Shown here: piece by piece, positions 25,866 to 34,761 of the stretch | Numbering within the stretch: position 1 is the first letter of the stretch | Layout: every line of letters starts with the position of its first letter | Origin: Actinomycetales bacterium | GTDB lineage: Bacteria > Actinomycetota > Actinomycetes > Actinomycetales > Kineosporiaceae | Assembly: GCA_012719445.1 (NCBI GenBank) | Contig: JAAYAH010000149.1 | Location: 1 to 64,000 of the forward strand | DNA length: 64,000 bases | Direction: 5' to 3' | Position numbers and translations under genes: made by a program | The notes under the pieces: generated by a model | Databases searched by the model: none | Seen by the model: the letters and a program-made list of their open reading frames with translations, nothing else | What the model was told of the DNA's origin: nothing

Positions 25866-28493
25866 ATGACCACCCCGTCACCACGCACCGGCCTGTTCCT
25901 CGCCATTCTCGGCACCGTTGCGCTGACGACGGCGTTCGTCGTCCTTCCCACGATCACCGCACCGGCGGCCCACCCGCATCCGGTGACCCCCACGATGTCC
26001 TCGTTCACCGTGCAGAGTGCGCTCGCCGAGGCCCCGACGGTCTCGCCGGAGGAAGGCCGGACCGCGAAGGACTCCCCCTCCCCTGACGGCGACGGTGACG
26101 GCAGTCCCGGGACGCGCACCGGCGACCGCGACACGACCCGCACCGGCGACGGCGACGTAACCAGTACCAGGGACGGCGACGGCGACGGCGACCGCGACAC
26201 GACCCGCGCCGGTGCGGGCACCGGCGAGACCGAGACACGGCTCGCCGCGCTCGTCGAGCGCGCCCCGGTCGCCGAGTTCACCCTGCTGGGCGTGACCTGG
26301 GACGCCGGGTCCACCCCGGCCGGGACCACCGTGTCCGCCAGGGTCCGGGAGCACGGGACCTGGCAGGCCTGGCAGTCCCTGTCGATCATCGACGACGGCG
26401 GTCCCGACCGGGACGACCCGGAGAGGTCGTCGCGGACCGGGACGGACCCGCTGTTCACCGAGGGAGCCGACGGCTTCCAGGTCCGGATCAGCTCCGCCAC
26501 CGGCAGTTCACCGGAGGGACTGCGGGTCGACGTCATCGACGCCGGTCGGTCGGAGGCCGACGAGCTGTCCGTTCAGACGGCCGCCACCGCGAGCGCCGCC
26601 CCCTCCGTCGTCACCCGGAAGCAGTGGGGTGCCGACGAGCGGCTGCGGAAACCGACCGGGCTCAACTCCACGGTCAAGGCCCTCGTCCTGCACCACACGG
26701 CGGGCTCCAACAGCTACTCCAGCGCGGCGGCCTTCACCCAGGTCCGCGGGATCTACGCGTACCACACCCTGTCCCTCGGCTGGAGCGACATCGCGTACAA
26801 CCTGCTCGTCGACCGCTTCGGCCGGATCTACGAGGGTCGGGCCGGCAGCCTCGTGTCCGCGGTCCGCGGTGCCCACGCCGGTGGCTTCAACAGCTACACC
26901 TACGGCATCTCGGTGATGGGTAACTACGACGTCGCCAAGCCACCGCCCGCCGCGGTCTCCGGGATCAAGCAGGCGGTGGCCTGGAAAGCCGCGCGCTACG
27001 GGCTCGCCGCCAAGGCGAAGACCACCCTCACCTCGGCCGGCGGTGGCACCGCTCGCTGGCCGGCCGGGACCACCGTGACCGTACCCACGATCATGGGTCA
27101 CATCACCGTCGGTCAGACGGCGTGCCCCGGCCGGTACCTGATCCCCTACCTACCCGCGATCCGGGACGCCGCGGGCACGGGACGGACCAGCACCACCACG
27201 AGGACTCGGACGACCTCGTCGACGCGGACGAGGACGACCACGACCCCGACCACCACGGTCGGGAGCCCGGGGACCGGGAAGCCGCCGTCCTCGTTCACGC
27301 TGGCCGGCTCCGGCTACGGGCACGGAGTAGGGATGTCCCAGTACGGTGCCCGCGCGCAGGCGACGAAGGGACGTGGCGCGAAGCGGATCCTCGCCGCCTA
27401 CTACACCGGGACCTCGGTGACCGCGGTCAGAGACACCCAGATCATCCGGGTCCAGGTCCTCGGCGGGGTGAGCAGCGCCGTCCTCTCCTCGGACAGCCTG
27501 TCCGGGTCGAGTGGCGGCAGGTTCCGGGCCGCCGTCGGCGGTACCGTCCTCACCGGGACGGACGGCGACCGGCTGACCGTCACCCCGACCTCCACCGGGT
27601 TGAGGGCCGTGGTCAGAAGGGCCTCCGGCTCGTCCCGCTCGGCCGCCGGGAGCACGGTCACCGTCCGGTGGCAGGGAACCCGGCACTACGGCGGCGGCGC
27701 CACCGTGATGACGGTCGGGGGCTCCGGAGGGGTGTACCGGCACGGGCGGCTGGAACTCACCAGGGTCCGCGGGAAGGTCAACGTCGTGGCGCGGATGCGG
27801 CTGCACGACGAGTACCTCTACGGGATCGACGAGATGCCCTCCTCCTGGCCCGGCGCAGCGCTGCGAGCCCAGGCCACCGCGGCGCGCACCAACGCCGTCC
27901 TCGCGGTGCGCAAGGGCGTCCAGGCATCGTGCGACTGCCATCTCACCGACAACGTCGGCGACCAGCGGTTCACCGGCTGGGTGAAGGAGGGCGAGGGCGG
28001 CACCGGAGCGAACTGGGGCGCACGCTGGACGAAGGCCGTTCGCGACAGCTCCTCGGCGACGCGGGGGGTCGGCTACGTGGTCAGCTACCGGGGTACCCCG
28101 GTGCCGGCCTACTGGTTCTCCTCCTCCGGCGGCCGCACGGAGAACAGTGAGGACGTGTGGAGTACCGCGCTGCCGCACACCCGCAGCATCGCCGACTCCT
28201 GGAGCCTCACCTCGGCCAACCCCAACCGGTCCTGGACGAAGGTGGTCAGCCAGAAGGTGATGGCCACGGCCTTCGGTCTTCCCGACGTCGTCTCGCTGCG
28301 CCTGACCCGGACGAAGGACGGCGGATCGGTCCGCACGGTGGTTGCCACGTCCTCGACGGGGAGGACCGCGCGGCTGTCCGGCCGGCAACTACGGACCGCG
28401 CTCGGCCTGCGATCCGCCTGGGTGTCCGTGACCGAGTCCCCGAGCGACCACGGCTGGAAGACCCGCAGCCGCAGCGCATCAGCCGCGGGCTGA
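25866..28493 (+). CDS. Secreted PGRP-type amidase fused to SpoIID/LytB domain
   Basis: 875 residues from ATG 25866 (GGAACGGAGC upstream). A signal/anchor (about 12-33) precedes an Asp/Gly/Arg/Thr-rich low-complexity stretch (about 60-120, repeating GDRDTTRTGDGD). A peptidoglycan-recognition amidase domain lies at about 250-440: KQWGADERLR, LVLHHTAG with zinc His, SDIAYNLLVD, and MGHITVGQTACPG with zinc His and Cys. A Thr/Arg linker leads to a SpoIID domain at about 480-870: GYGHGVGMSQYGA, then YLYGIDEMPSSWP and ALRAQATAARTNAVL. Such proteins cleave cell-wall stem peptides outside the membrane, and SpoIID domains cut denuded glycan. Likely a cell-wall remodelling enzyme. Confidence 0.93.
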   Translation: MTTPSPRTGLFLAILGTVALTTAFVVLPTITAPAAHPHPVTPTMSSFTVQSALAEAPTVSPEEGRTAKDSPSPDGDGDGSPGTRTGDRDTTRTGDGDVTSTRDGDGDGDRDTTRAGAGTGETETRLAALVERAPVAEFTLLGVTWDAGSTPAGTTVSARVREHGTWQAWQSLSIIDDGGPDRDDPERSSRTGTDPLFTEGADGFQVRISSATGSSPEGLRVDVIDAGRSEADELSVQTAATASAAPSVVTRKQWGADERLRKPTGLNSTVKALVLHHTAGSNSYSSAAAFTQVRGIYAYHTLSLGWSDIAYNLLVDRFGRIYEGRAGSLVSAVRGAHAGGFNSYTYGISVMGNYDVAKPPPAAVSGIKQAVAWKAARYGLAAKAKTTLTSAGGGTARWPAGTTVTVPTIMGHITVGQTACPGRYLIPYLPAIRDAAGTGRTSTTTRTRTTSSTRTRTTTTPTTTVGSPGTGKPPSSFTLAGSGYGHGVGMSQYGARAQATKGRGAKRILAAYYTGTSVTAVRDTQIIRVQVLGGVSSAVLSSDSLSGSSGGRFRAAVGGTVLTGTDGDRLTVTPTSTGLRAVVRRASGSSRSAAGSTVTVRWQGTRHYGGGATVMTVGGSGGVYRHGRLELTRVRGKVNVVARMRLHDEYLYGIDEMPSSWPGAALRAQATAARTNAVLAVRKGVQASCDCHLTDNVGDQRFTGWVKEGEGGTGANWGARWTKAVRDSSSATRGVGYVVSYRGTPVPAYWFSSSGGRTENSEDVWSTALPHTRSIADSWSLTSANPNRSWTKVVSQKVMATAFGLPDVVSLRLTRTKDGGSVRTVVATSSTGRTARLSGRQLRTALGLRSAWVSVTESPSDHGWKTRSRSASAAG

Positions 28494-28568
28494 TCCGGCA
28501 CTCCGGTCGAGGTGATCCGACGCCCGTCCTGGGCGATCCGGCGACGGTCAGTGGCTCACGACCGCGGA

Positions 28569-28608
28569 ACGGGGTGGGGACGGTGCGCTCGCACCGTCCC
28601 CACCCCGT
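28569..28608. terminator. Strong hairpin between convergent genes
   Basis: ACGGGGTGGGGACGGTGCG is followed after 2 nt by its exact reverse complement, giving a perfect 19-bp stem (realistically a 16-17-bp stem with a short loop). It lies 75 bp after the amidase stop and 28 bp beyond the end of the convergent protease gene. It probably terminates both. Confidence 0.75.
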
Positions 28609-28636
28609 CGCCCGACCGTGCCGGCCGGTGTATGCG

Positions 28637-29767
28637 TCAGAGATGCCGGGTGGCTCCGTAGAGCGACCACGCCGTGTCGTCGAAGTACGGGGAGAGCATG
28701 ATGGTCGGGTTGACGATGCGGTCGATCCGGCTGTTGACACCGTTCAGGTATCCCCAGTCACCGTTCCAACCGTTGAACCATCCACCCCCGCTCGATCCGC
28801 GCGTCAGGTCGCAGGGAATCTTGATGGTCTCCGAGGACCAGAACAGGAAGGACCACTCCGGTGAGGACTTTCCGGAGCACCGGAACAGGTTGCCGCCGTC
28901 GAAAGGCCATTCCGCGGGATACCCGAAGGCATTCTCGAAGACGTTCTTCCCCGCGCCGGTGCGCAGGCCCTGCCCACCCAACTGGTTCGCGATCCGCTGA
29001 CCGCCGAGCGGGCTCATCACGGCGACGCCGAGGTCCGCACTGAAGTCGGAGCGCGAGGTCCAGGCGGTCATCGACCACAGTTGGCCGGCGGTCCACGTGC
29101 CGTACGGCCGCGGGTTGGCGAGGTCGTCGTCGTAGGCGGGGACGAACGTCCAGTTCGATGCCCAGGCGCCACCCCTGCCGCCGTGCACGCAGTGCCCCGC
29201 CGTCCACACGGAGTTCTTGCCCTCGGAGTTCACCACGGTGCCGGAGCACACGTAGTTGCTGCCGCCCATGCTGAAGAAGACCTTGCCGCTGGTGCTGGCG
29301 GTGGGGCGCCAGGCGTCGAATCCGGGATCGGCGGCGGCCCGCACCGACGACGGCGCCGTCGCCGTGCCTCCGGTCGGCTTGACGGCGTGCGGGTCGGCCG
29401 GCGTCACGGCATCGGGCTTCTCTCCACCCTTGAACCTGGTGAGCTGCTGCTTCTGCAGCTTCTCGTGCCTGGCCACGGCGGTGCGGTAGGCGAACGACTC
29501 CTCGACCCGCTTGGCCTTCCTCATCCGGGTCGGGGTCCAGTAAGCCTGGACGGCCTGGGCCGCCGTCACCTTCGAGCCCCGCTTGGCCCTGCCCACCGCC
29601 CAGGCCTCGGCGCTCACCGGAGCCGCGGTGGAGACGGTCTTCTCGGCCGCTGGCCGCGCCCGGGCCGCCTGCGCCGACGGGCCGGTCAGCAGGGCCGGCA
29701 GCGCGGTCAGGGCACCGACGGCGAGGACCAGCGCCCGACGCCGCGGCGCGATGGTTTTCGAGTACAT
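28637..29767 (-). CDS. Secreted trypsin-like serine protease
   Basis: 376 residues from ATG 29767. A signal peptide ends near residue 34 (LVLAVGALTALPALL, then AQA). A Lys/Arg/Gln-rich pro-region follows, to about 150. The chymotrypsin-fold domain has His192 (WTAGHCV), Asp245 (ADLGVAV) and Ser326 (RGSSGGGW). Cysteine pairs near the His and Ser loops fit disulfides. The domain most resembles the actinobacterial trypsin-like (glutamyl-endopeptidase-like) secreted proteases. An I36 inhibitor-type gene lies 1.5 kb away on the same strand. The upstream region carries several CCGGATTC elements and a palindrome discussed separately. Confidence 0.92.
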   Translation of the reverse strand: MYSKTIAPRRRALVLAVGALTALPALLTGPSAQAARARPAAEKTVSTAAPVSAEAWAVGRAKRGSKVTAAQAVQAYWTPTRMRKAKRVEESFAYRTAVARHEKLQKQQLTRFKGGEKPDAVTPADPHAVKPTGGTATAPSSVRAAADPGFDAWRPTASTSGKVFFSMGGSNYVCSGTVVNSEGKNSVWTAGHCVHGGRGGAWASNWTFVPAYDDDLANPRPYGTWTAGQLWSMTAWTSRSDFSADLGVAVMSPLGGQRIANQLGGQGLRTGAGKNVFENAFGYPAEWPFDGGNLFRCSGKSSPEWSFLFWSSETIKIPCDLTRGSSGGGWFNGWNGDWGYLNGVNSRIDRIVNPTIMLSPYFDDTAWSLYGATRHL

Positions 29768-29851
29768 CTCCTGAACCCCCCATGGTTCGCGATGAAGACC
29801 CGGAACGATGAGCGCGTCGAGGAGACGACATCTCTCCCGCGATCTCACCAG

Positions 29852-29959
29852 CCGGATTCGGAACTTCACGCCGGAATACTCCGGCGAGGACCGTGAACGG
29901 TACGTCTCTGCCCGGAGGAGACCCCGGGCGTCCCGGATTCCCGAGACCGACCCGGATTC
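29852..29959. promoter_or_regulatory. CCGGATTC cluster and 18-nt palindrome upstream of the protease gene
   Basis: The octamer CCGGATTC occurs at 29852-29859, 29933-29940 and 29952-29959. The palindrome CGCCGGAATACTCCGGCG occupies 29869-29886. The palindrome has the same CCGG-N6-CCGG geometry as elements near the inhibitor gene and in front of the kinase gene. It lies about 100 bp upstream of the protease start. It could be the binding site of the neighbouring response regulator; this is inference. Confidence 0.4.
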
Positions 29960-30125
29960 ACCGACAAGAAACCGCCCGTCACCCGAGAACACCACCGACT
30001 GTAGCCGAGCAGTGACGACGGAATGGCCCTCGCCGGTGAGTACTAGTGCTCGACCGGAGCGCGGACGAATGCGACGTCAGCCATGTCTCCGGTCTTTACG
30101 GAATTGCTTTCCCCGGTACCCGGCC

Positions 30126-30162
30126 GCCGTGGTCCGCGGGATACGGTTCCGCGGACCACGGC
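30126..30162 (-). terminator. Terminator hairpin of the lipoprotein gene
   Basis: GCCGTGGTCCGCGG pairs perfectly (14 bp) with CCGCGGACCACGGC across a 9-nt loop. It lies 6 nt beyond the stop of the minus-strand lipoprotein gene. There is no T-run, as is common in this GC range. Confidence 0.7.
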
Positions 30163-30167
30163 CACGA

Positions 30168-31103
30168 TCACCTGTCCAGGGCGGCCTCGGCCCGGGAGAC
30201 CTGGGTGGCCAGATCCACCGTGATCTGGGCGAACTCGTCGGATTTGGCCCTGATCGCCGCCTCCTGGTACTCCCGCTCCGCCTGTGCCCACACCGCGGCC
30301 AGGCGAGTGCTCCGCTTGCAGGCGAGGTCCGCCGTGGCGACAGCGATCTCCTGCCGGGTCGCCGTCGGCCTGACTGACGGCTTGCCCTGGCCGAGGGCCT
30401 CCAGTGGGTCGGTCTGCGGGTGTCCCGCCACCCGCATGCAGGCCGACCAGGCGTCGATCGCTGCACGGACCCGCGGGTCGTCCCGGGTCACGGCGAAGCT
30501 GTTCACGTTGAGCTCGGCGGCCAGACTGCTGTCGCCGTACACGCCCGGACGGCCACCCAGCCGGCGCTGGGCCTCGCCCAGGCACCCGCCGTCCGGGACC
30601 GTCCTGCCGTGGACCCGCACCCGGCGGTCCGGATGTTCCTCGTCCCCGTGGAGGACCAGAGCGGCCGTCCGGGTCAGCTCCGGCTCTGCCGAGGTCGTCA
30701 GGTCCGGGTAGGTTCCGGGTTCCGGGTGATAGCCGTACCGGGAGACGACCTCGGGATCCAGGACGCCGTACCGCCGGGCGGGATTGACGACGATGCTCGT
30801 GTCCCCGGGACGGAACGACGTCCGGGGTTTCGGGATCAACGGTCGTTCGATGTCGAACCGGTCCAGGCAGGACAGCGCCAAGACCATCCGGGCGTCGGCG
30901 AGGTCCTTGGCCTGCTTGCCGGTGAGCAGGTAGTCCTCGATCGGCAGGTGCAGTCCGGTGTCCACCGGGTCGGGTGTCACAGGGACGCGCGGCTCCCCGC
31001 CACCGCACCCGCTCGTACCGAGGAGTGTCGCGCACAGGACGAGGGCAGGCACCCTGACCAGGCGAGGGGATCGCAACCGGATCCGGGTAGGGGTCTCAGC
31101 CAC
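30168..31103 (-). CDS. Exported lipoprotein of unknown function
   Basis: 311 residues from GTG 31103, chosen because GGAAGGA lies 9 nt upstream; the frame runs further up. The N-terminus is a basic stretch, a hydrophobic core (VPALVLCATLLG) and a lipobox-like TSGCGGG, so Cys is probably lipidated and the protein sits on the outer membrane face. The mature part is hydrophilic with four further cysteines (SCLDRF, GGCLGE, SACMRV, LACKRS) that could form disulfides. A C-terminal helical region (AVWAQAEREYQEAAIRAK) ends it. No family recognised. A strong hairpin follows the stop, so it is transcribed as a single gene. Confidence 0.85.
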   Translation of the reverse strand: MAETPTRIRLRSPRLVRVPALVLCATLLGTSGCGGGEPRVPVTPDPVDTGLHLPIEDYLLTGKQAKDLADARMVLALSCLDRFDIERPLIPKPRTSFRPGDTSIVVNPARRYGVLDPEVVSRYGYHPEPGTYPDLTTSAEPELTRTAALVLHGDEEHPDRRVRVHGRTVPDGGCLGEAQRRLGGRPGVYGDSSLAAELNVNSFAVTRDDPRVRAAIDAWSACMRVAGHPQTDPLEALGQGKPSVRPTATRQEIAVATADLACKRSTRLAAVWAQAEREYQEAAIRAKSDEFAQITVDLATQVSRAEAALDR

Positions 31104-31183
31104 GGCTGCGTTCCTTCCACGAGTCGAGGTCGCACGAGCACGTCTGTCCAGCTGCCCGTCACGGACCGGACGAGTCACCGAGA

Positions 31184-31234
31184 CGCCGTGGTGACCCTGG
31201 TGTCGACGAAGCCGCCACCAGGGTCACCACGGCG
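31184..31234 (-). terminator. Terminator hairpin of the I36 gene
   Basis: CGCCGTGGTGACCCTGGTG pairs perfectly over 19 bp with the sequence ending at 31234, with a 13-nt loop. It lies 26 bp beyond the I36 gene stop and upstream of the lipoprotein gene, so it separates the two transcripts. Confidence 0.8.
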
Positions 31235-31259
31235 ATCAGGAGACGGTTGGGTCAACGGC

Positions 31260-31670
31260 TCACCAGATGGAGAAGTAGTGAGAGCTGTTGTGGTTCCGGA
31301 GCGCCCCGAGATTGGCCTTCTCGGCGCCATTCTGGATCATTATCGAGGTACCCCCGTAGTTGTCATCCTCCCAGATGTAGACATTGCTGACCGAGGCCTT
31401 GTTCTTGGCGCTGGCCGCATTGTCCTCGAGCGCTTCGCCCTTGCCCGTGCATCCCGTGCCGAACCTGTAGTAACCGTGATCCCTGTTGTCGTCGTAGAAG
31501 GTCGACACGCACCCCGTGAAGTTCTTGCCCCAGAAGAAGCACACCTCACCGGACTTGCACGACGCGTCGCCCTCCTCGGCCGAGGCAGGCCCGGCCGCCG
31601 CGATCCCGGCTCCGACCACAAGGCCGACACCGGCGGTGAGAGTCACGATCCTGCGAAAGAACATACCCAT
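31260..31670 (-). CDS. Secreted peptidase inhibitor family I36-like protein
   Basis: 136 residues from ATG 31670 with GAAGGGG upstream; a second ATG lies two codons in. A classical signal peptide (IVTLTAGVGLVVGAGIAAAG, ending around ASA) precedes a mature domain of about 100 residues. That domain has the I36/beta-gamma-crystallin-like pattern: CKSGEVCFFWGKNFTG, STFYDDNRDHGYYRF, a third cysteine pair member, and a C-terminal IWEDDNYGG repeat. I36 members inhibit metallopeptidases, but many homologues are uncharacterised. The nearby secreted protease gene and shared upstream palindromes hint at co-regulation. The promoter and terminator are both recognisable, so it is monocistronic. Confidence 0.85.
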   Translation of the reverse strand: MGMFFRRIVTLTAGVGLVVGAGIAAAGPASAEEGDASCKSGEVCFFWGKNFTGCVSTFYDDNRDHGYYRFGTGCTGKGEALEDNAASAKNKASVSNVYIWEDDNYGGTSIMIQNGAEKANLGALRNHNSSHYFSIW

Positions 31671-31835
31671 AGTGATCCCCTTCTTCACGAAACCTGCCGT
31701 CGAGGAGAGGTCCCGGTCACCCAGGACTCCCGGCTGCAGCCCGCACCGCACCCGGCGATTCGGACCAGCTTTCTCCGCCCCACTCCTCAGCAGCCCTCCC
31801 ATCGTTCTCCGCCTCACTCCGAGGCGACGACGAGA

Positions 31836-31864
31836 ACTCTAGGATCGTTTCAGGAGAGCAACAA
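31836..31864 (-). promoter_or_regulatory. Sigma-70-type promoter of the I36 gene
   Basis: On the minus strand TTGTTG (31864-31859) and TAGAGT (31841-31836) are separated by 17 bp, a good housekeeping-type promoter. Transcription would start near 31829, giving a leader of about 160 nt before the I36 start. Confidence 0.55.
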
Positions 31865-31909
31865 CAGGAGTATCCCTGTAGTTCCTGCGGGATCTCCCCC
31901 GGGAATCAT

Positions 31910-31943
31910 CAGGAAACCACCGGGATTCCCCGGTGGTTTCCTG
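31910..31943 (-). terminator. Hairpin downstream of the two-component operon
   Basis: CAGGAAACCACCGGG pairs perfectly over 15 bp with CCCGGTGGTTTCCTG across a 4-nt ATTC loop. It lies 52 bp beyond the response-regulator stop and may terminate that operon. The same stretch contains palindrome A (31918-31935), so terminator and operator functions cannot be separated by eye. Confidence 0.6.
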
Positions 31944-31980
31944 GAACCATGAGACACGAAAGCACCGGGAATCTCCGGTG
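31918..31980. promoter_or_regulatory. Two CACCGG-N6-CCGGTG palindromes
   Basis: CACCGGGATTCCCCGGTG (31918-31935) and CACCGGGAATCTCCGGTG (31963-31980) are 18-nt palindromes, 45 bp centre to centre. They lie upstream of the I36 promoter and downstream of the response-regulator gene. A third copy, differing at the first base, precedes the kinase gene (34762-34779). Repetition on both sides of the two-component operon suggests response-regulator binding sites. Confidence 0.5.
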
Positions 31981-31994
31981 CATACTGACCTGGT

Positions 31995-32789
31995 TCACCC
32001 GCGAGGACGCCATAACCGGCTCAGCGACTTTCGGATCACCCCGCGGACAGGCCGCGACCCCGGGGGGTCGTTGACCAGGTCGCCCTGGGCGACCCCGAGC
32101 TCGTGGGCGAGCTTGCCGAAACCCAGGTGCCGCTCCTCCATCTCGGCACCGAAGATCATCAGGATCTTACGCTTGTGGTCCTCGACGGTGCGCGGCGAGA
32201 GGTGCCGGCGCTCGGCGATCTGGGCGTCGGTCAACCCGCTGTCCAGCAGGCGCAGGGTCTCCTCCAACGGCGCGGACAGCCGCACGTCCCGGCACTGCTC
32301 GGCCAGCCGGGCGAGTGCCTCGGTGAGCACCCGGCTGCAGACCTGCCCCCGCCGACCGATCTCCACGACGGCCAGGGGCAGAACGGCCGGGTCGTCGTCG
32401 TACTTGCTGACGTACCCCAGGGCACCGGCGGACACGCACCGGGCGACGGGCTCGGGCCGGGGGTCGGCGGTGTGCACGAGCACCCGGTGGCCGAGCTCCC
32501 CGGACAGGTGCCGGATCGCCCGCACCCCGTGCAGCACGGCGTCATCCCCGGTCCGCCGGTTCAGGCACAGGTCCAGCACGACGACGTGGCACGGCTCGCG
32601 GTGCACGGCCAGGAACGTCTCCACATCGGGGTAGTTGCCGACCTGCTCGATCCCCGCCTCGGCGGCCGGCCCGCCGCCGAGCTCCAGCGGCAGCCGGTAC
32701 CGCGGCTCGTCGTCGATGGCCACGTACCGGACCGGCTGGTCCGCGGTGGCAGGAGGCAGGCAGGAGGTCTGCCGGGGGTCGGGGTTCAC
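31995..32789 (-). CDS. LuxR/NarL-type response regulator
   Basis: 264 residues from GTG 32789, overlapping the kinase stop by 4 bp. The receiver domain begins with acidic residues in YVAIDDEPRYR and has the phosphoacceptor Asp in VVVLDLCLN; a conserved Lys lies at YVSKYDDD. The C-terminal LuxR helix-turn-helix reads LTDAQIAERRHLSPRTVEDH. It is the cognate partner of the duplicated kinase. Likely targets, judged from nearby palindromes, are the kinase operon itself, the I36 gene and perhaps the secreted protease gene. Confidence 0.92.
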   Translation of the reverse strand: MNPDPRQTSCLPPATADQPVRYVAIDDEPRYRLPLELGGGPAAEAGIEQVGNYPDVETFLAVHREPCHVVVLDLCLNRRTGDDAVLHGVRAIRHLSGELGHRVLVHTADPRPEPVARCVSAGALGYVSKYDDDPAVLPLAVVEIGRRGQVCSRVLTEALARLAEQCRDVRLSAPLEETLRLLDSGLTDAQIAERRHLSPRTVEDHKRKILMIFGAEMEERHLGFGKLAHELGVAQGDLVNDPPGSRPVRGVIRKSLSRLWRPRG

Positions 32790-34711
32790 GAGCAGCTCCT
32801 GGGCACGGTGACGGTCACGACGGTTCCCTCTCCCAGACGCGAGCTGACGGTGCCGCGTGCTCCCACTTCGGCCAACTGGCTGCCGAGGATGTGGGCGATC
32901 CCATATCCGGGCGGGGTGCGGTCCGGGTCGAACCCCGGGCCGTCGTCCCGGACGGTCAGGACGATGCTCCCGCCCGACGCGGTCGCGGTGACCCGCACCG
33001 TCGCTCCGGGGGCGTTCTGCTCGGCGTTGGCGAGCGCGGTGTCGACCGCCCGCTCCACCCGCGCGGCCACCTCCGTCGGCAGGCACAGTCCCGGCGGCAG
33101 GTCCAGCCGGGGGCGGATGTCCACCCGAGGGTGGAGATCGAACAGCGACTCCACCCGGGACGTCAGGTCCCCGTCGACGTCGGCCCCCTCGGCGAAGGCC
33201 TTGACCTGCCGGTACTTGGCCCGCACCTGGCGGGTGACGGCGGCTGGGACGAGACCGGGCGGCGGCGGCTCCGCCGCGGTGCGCAGGAAGGGCAGGAGGT
33301 CGTGCACGACCGCCCTGCTGCGCTGCCGTTCCAGCTCCACGATCCGCTGTCGCGCCGTGTCGGCCTCCGAGGCCAGGTGCCGGATCCGGCGGGCGAACAG
33401 CCAGGCCACCACCGCGCAGGTCCAGTAACCGCACGAGGCGTAGGCGACCGTCGGAGCCAGCACGGTCGACCGGCCCCAGGCAGGCACGGCCACCACCAGG
33501 ACGTGCACGAGTGACAAGGCCAGCGATCCCGCAGCGACCCGCAGCGGGGACCGCGCGGCCAGTCCGAGGATGATCGAGGCGGAGGCCGCCACCGTGCCGA
33601 CCCGCAGGTTCCACACGCTCGTGCTGACCGAGGCCAGCGGATCCAGCAGGATCCCCAGCGCCGCCATCGCGGTGAGCAGGTCGATCGCCACCGGGCCCCT
33701 CGCGCCGGTGAGGCGACCGCGCCGGTGCGTCCAGACCCCGACCACCAGGGACTCCACCGCCACCACCCCGAGCCCGGCCAGGGCGTGCGGCGCCGGCCAG
33801 GAGGAGTTCAGCCCCTGCGCCACCGCGGCCATGGTCACGACGAGCAGGCAGGCGCCGCGCAGGCCGACCCCGGCGAAGACGATCTTCCGCTCGATGTCCT
33901 CCCGCAGCGACTGCCGCTCGAACCGGCTCGGCGGAGGCGACTGGACGCCGTCGACGAAGGCCCGCATCGCCCGGTGCAACCGGTGCCTGCGCCGGACGGC
34001 GGCCGGCTCGCCGGAGCCGGACCCGGATCCCGGGTCCAGGAACGGCAGGAAGGCCTGCACCCTGGCCCGGCTCCGTTCCCGCTCGAGCTCGGCCAGCCGG
34101 TCCCGCACGGCGTCCGCCGTATCGCCGAGCTGTCGCCCCACCACGCAGATCACGGCCGCGATCACGAAGTACGTCAGCAGCCAGCTGGCGTCGAGCCCGG
34201 TCAACGCCACCGCGGGCAACGGGGCCAGGAAGGGGACCGCCCCGAGCGCCCAGAACCCGCTGACCAGGAGGATCCCGCAACGGATCGCCGTCCGCCGGTC
34301 GGTCATCTGGGTGCCCACCAGGACCGCCGAGGTGAGAGCGACGTTGTAGATCCCGCAGCCCCACGGCCCGCGCAGGTCCGGCGCCATGACGTGGTCGGAG
34401 ACAACGACCAGCGCGATGGTCACCACGGTCAGGTCGGTCACGACCGGCCGGCGACCGACCAGGACGCTCCTGCATCGGTACATCCGGGAGCCCAGGGCCG
34501 CCGACTCGACGGCCACCACGACCAGCAGCCCCAGCATGACGAGGGCGTACCGGCGCCCCGCAGTGATCACCGGGTACCGCATCAGGATCCAGACGGCGGC
34601 CTCGACCAGGTAGAACACCCGCATGACCAGGAACGTGATCATTATGGAGCGTTCCATGGAGCCCCGGGTCGAGGCGCCGGCCGACCGCGCGGTCACTCGC
34701 TGCTCGACCAC
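32786..34711 (-). CDS. Sensor histidine kinase with duplicated membrane and coiled-coil module
   Basis: 641 residues from GTG 34711, chosen because GGAGGAGGG lies 9 nt upstream. Two copies of a module follow each other. Each has about five membrane helices, then a coiled helix: LERERSRARVQAFLPFL (209-225) and LERQRSRAVVHDLLPFL (460-476). His470 in the second copy is the likely phosphoacceptor; the first copy has Gln219 in its place. The C-terminal ATPase domain (about 530-640) shows NAEQNA, VRDDGPGFDP and GYGIAHI. It sits in the cytoplasmic membrane; no extracellular ligand domain is large enough to name. It signals to the response regulator in the same operon. Confidence 0.9.
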   Translation of the reverse strand: MVEQRVTARSAGASTRGSMERSIMITFLVMRVFYLVEAAVWILMRYPVITAGRRYALVMLGLLVVVAVESAALGSRMYRCRSVLVGRRPVVTDLTVVTIALVVVSDHVMAPDLRGPWGCGIYNVALTSAVLVGTQMTDRRTAIRCGILLVSGFWALGAVPFLAPLPAVALTGLDASWLLTYFVIAAVICVVGRQLGDTADAVRDRLAELERERSRARVQAFLPFLDPGSGSGSGEPAAVRRRHRLHRAMRAFVDGVQSPPPSRFERQSLREDIERKIVFAGVGLRGACLLVVTMAAVAQGLNSSWPAPHALAGLGVVAVESLVVGVWTHRRGRLTGARGPVAIDLLTAMAALGILLDPLASVSTSVWNLRVGTVAASASIILGLAARSPLRVAAGSLALSLVHVLVVAVPAWGRSTVLAPTVAYASCGYWTCAVVAWLFARRIRHLASEADTARQRIVELERQRSRAVVHDLLPFLRTAAEPPPPGLVPAAVTRQVRAKYRQVKAFAEGADVDGDLTSRVESLFDLHPRVDIRPRLDLPPGLCLPTEVAARVERAVDTALANAEQNAPGATVRVTATASGGSIVLTVRDDGPGFDPDRTPPGYGIAHILGSQLAEVGARGTVSSRLGEGTVVTVTVPRSCS

Positions 34712-34761
34712 CCGCCGTGCCCCTCCTCCGTCACCGGTCCGTGGACGAGCCACGCTCCAAG

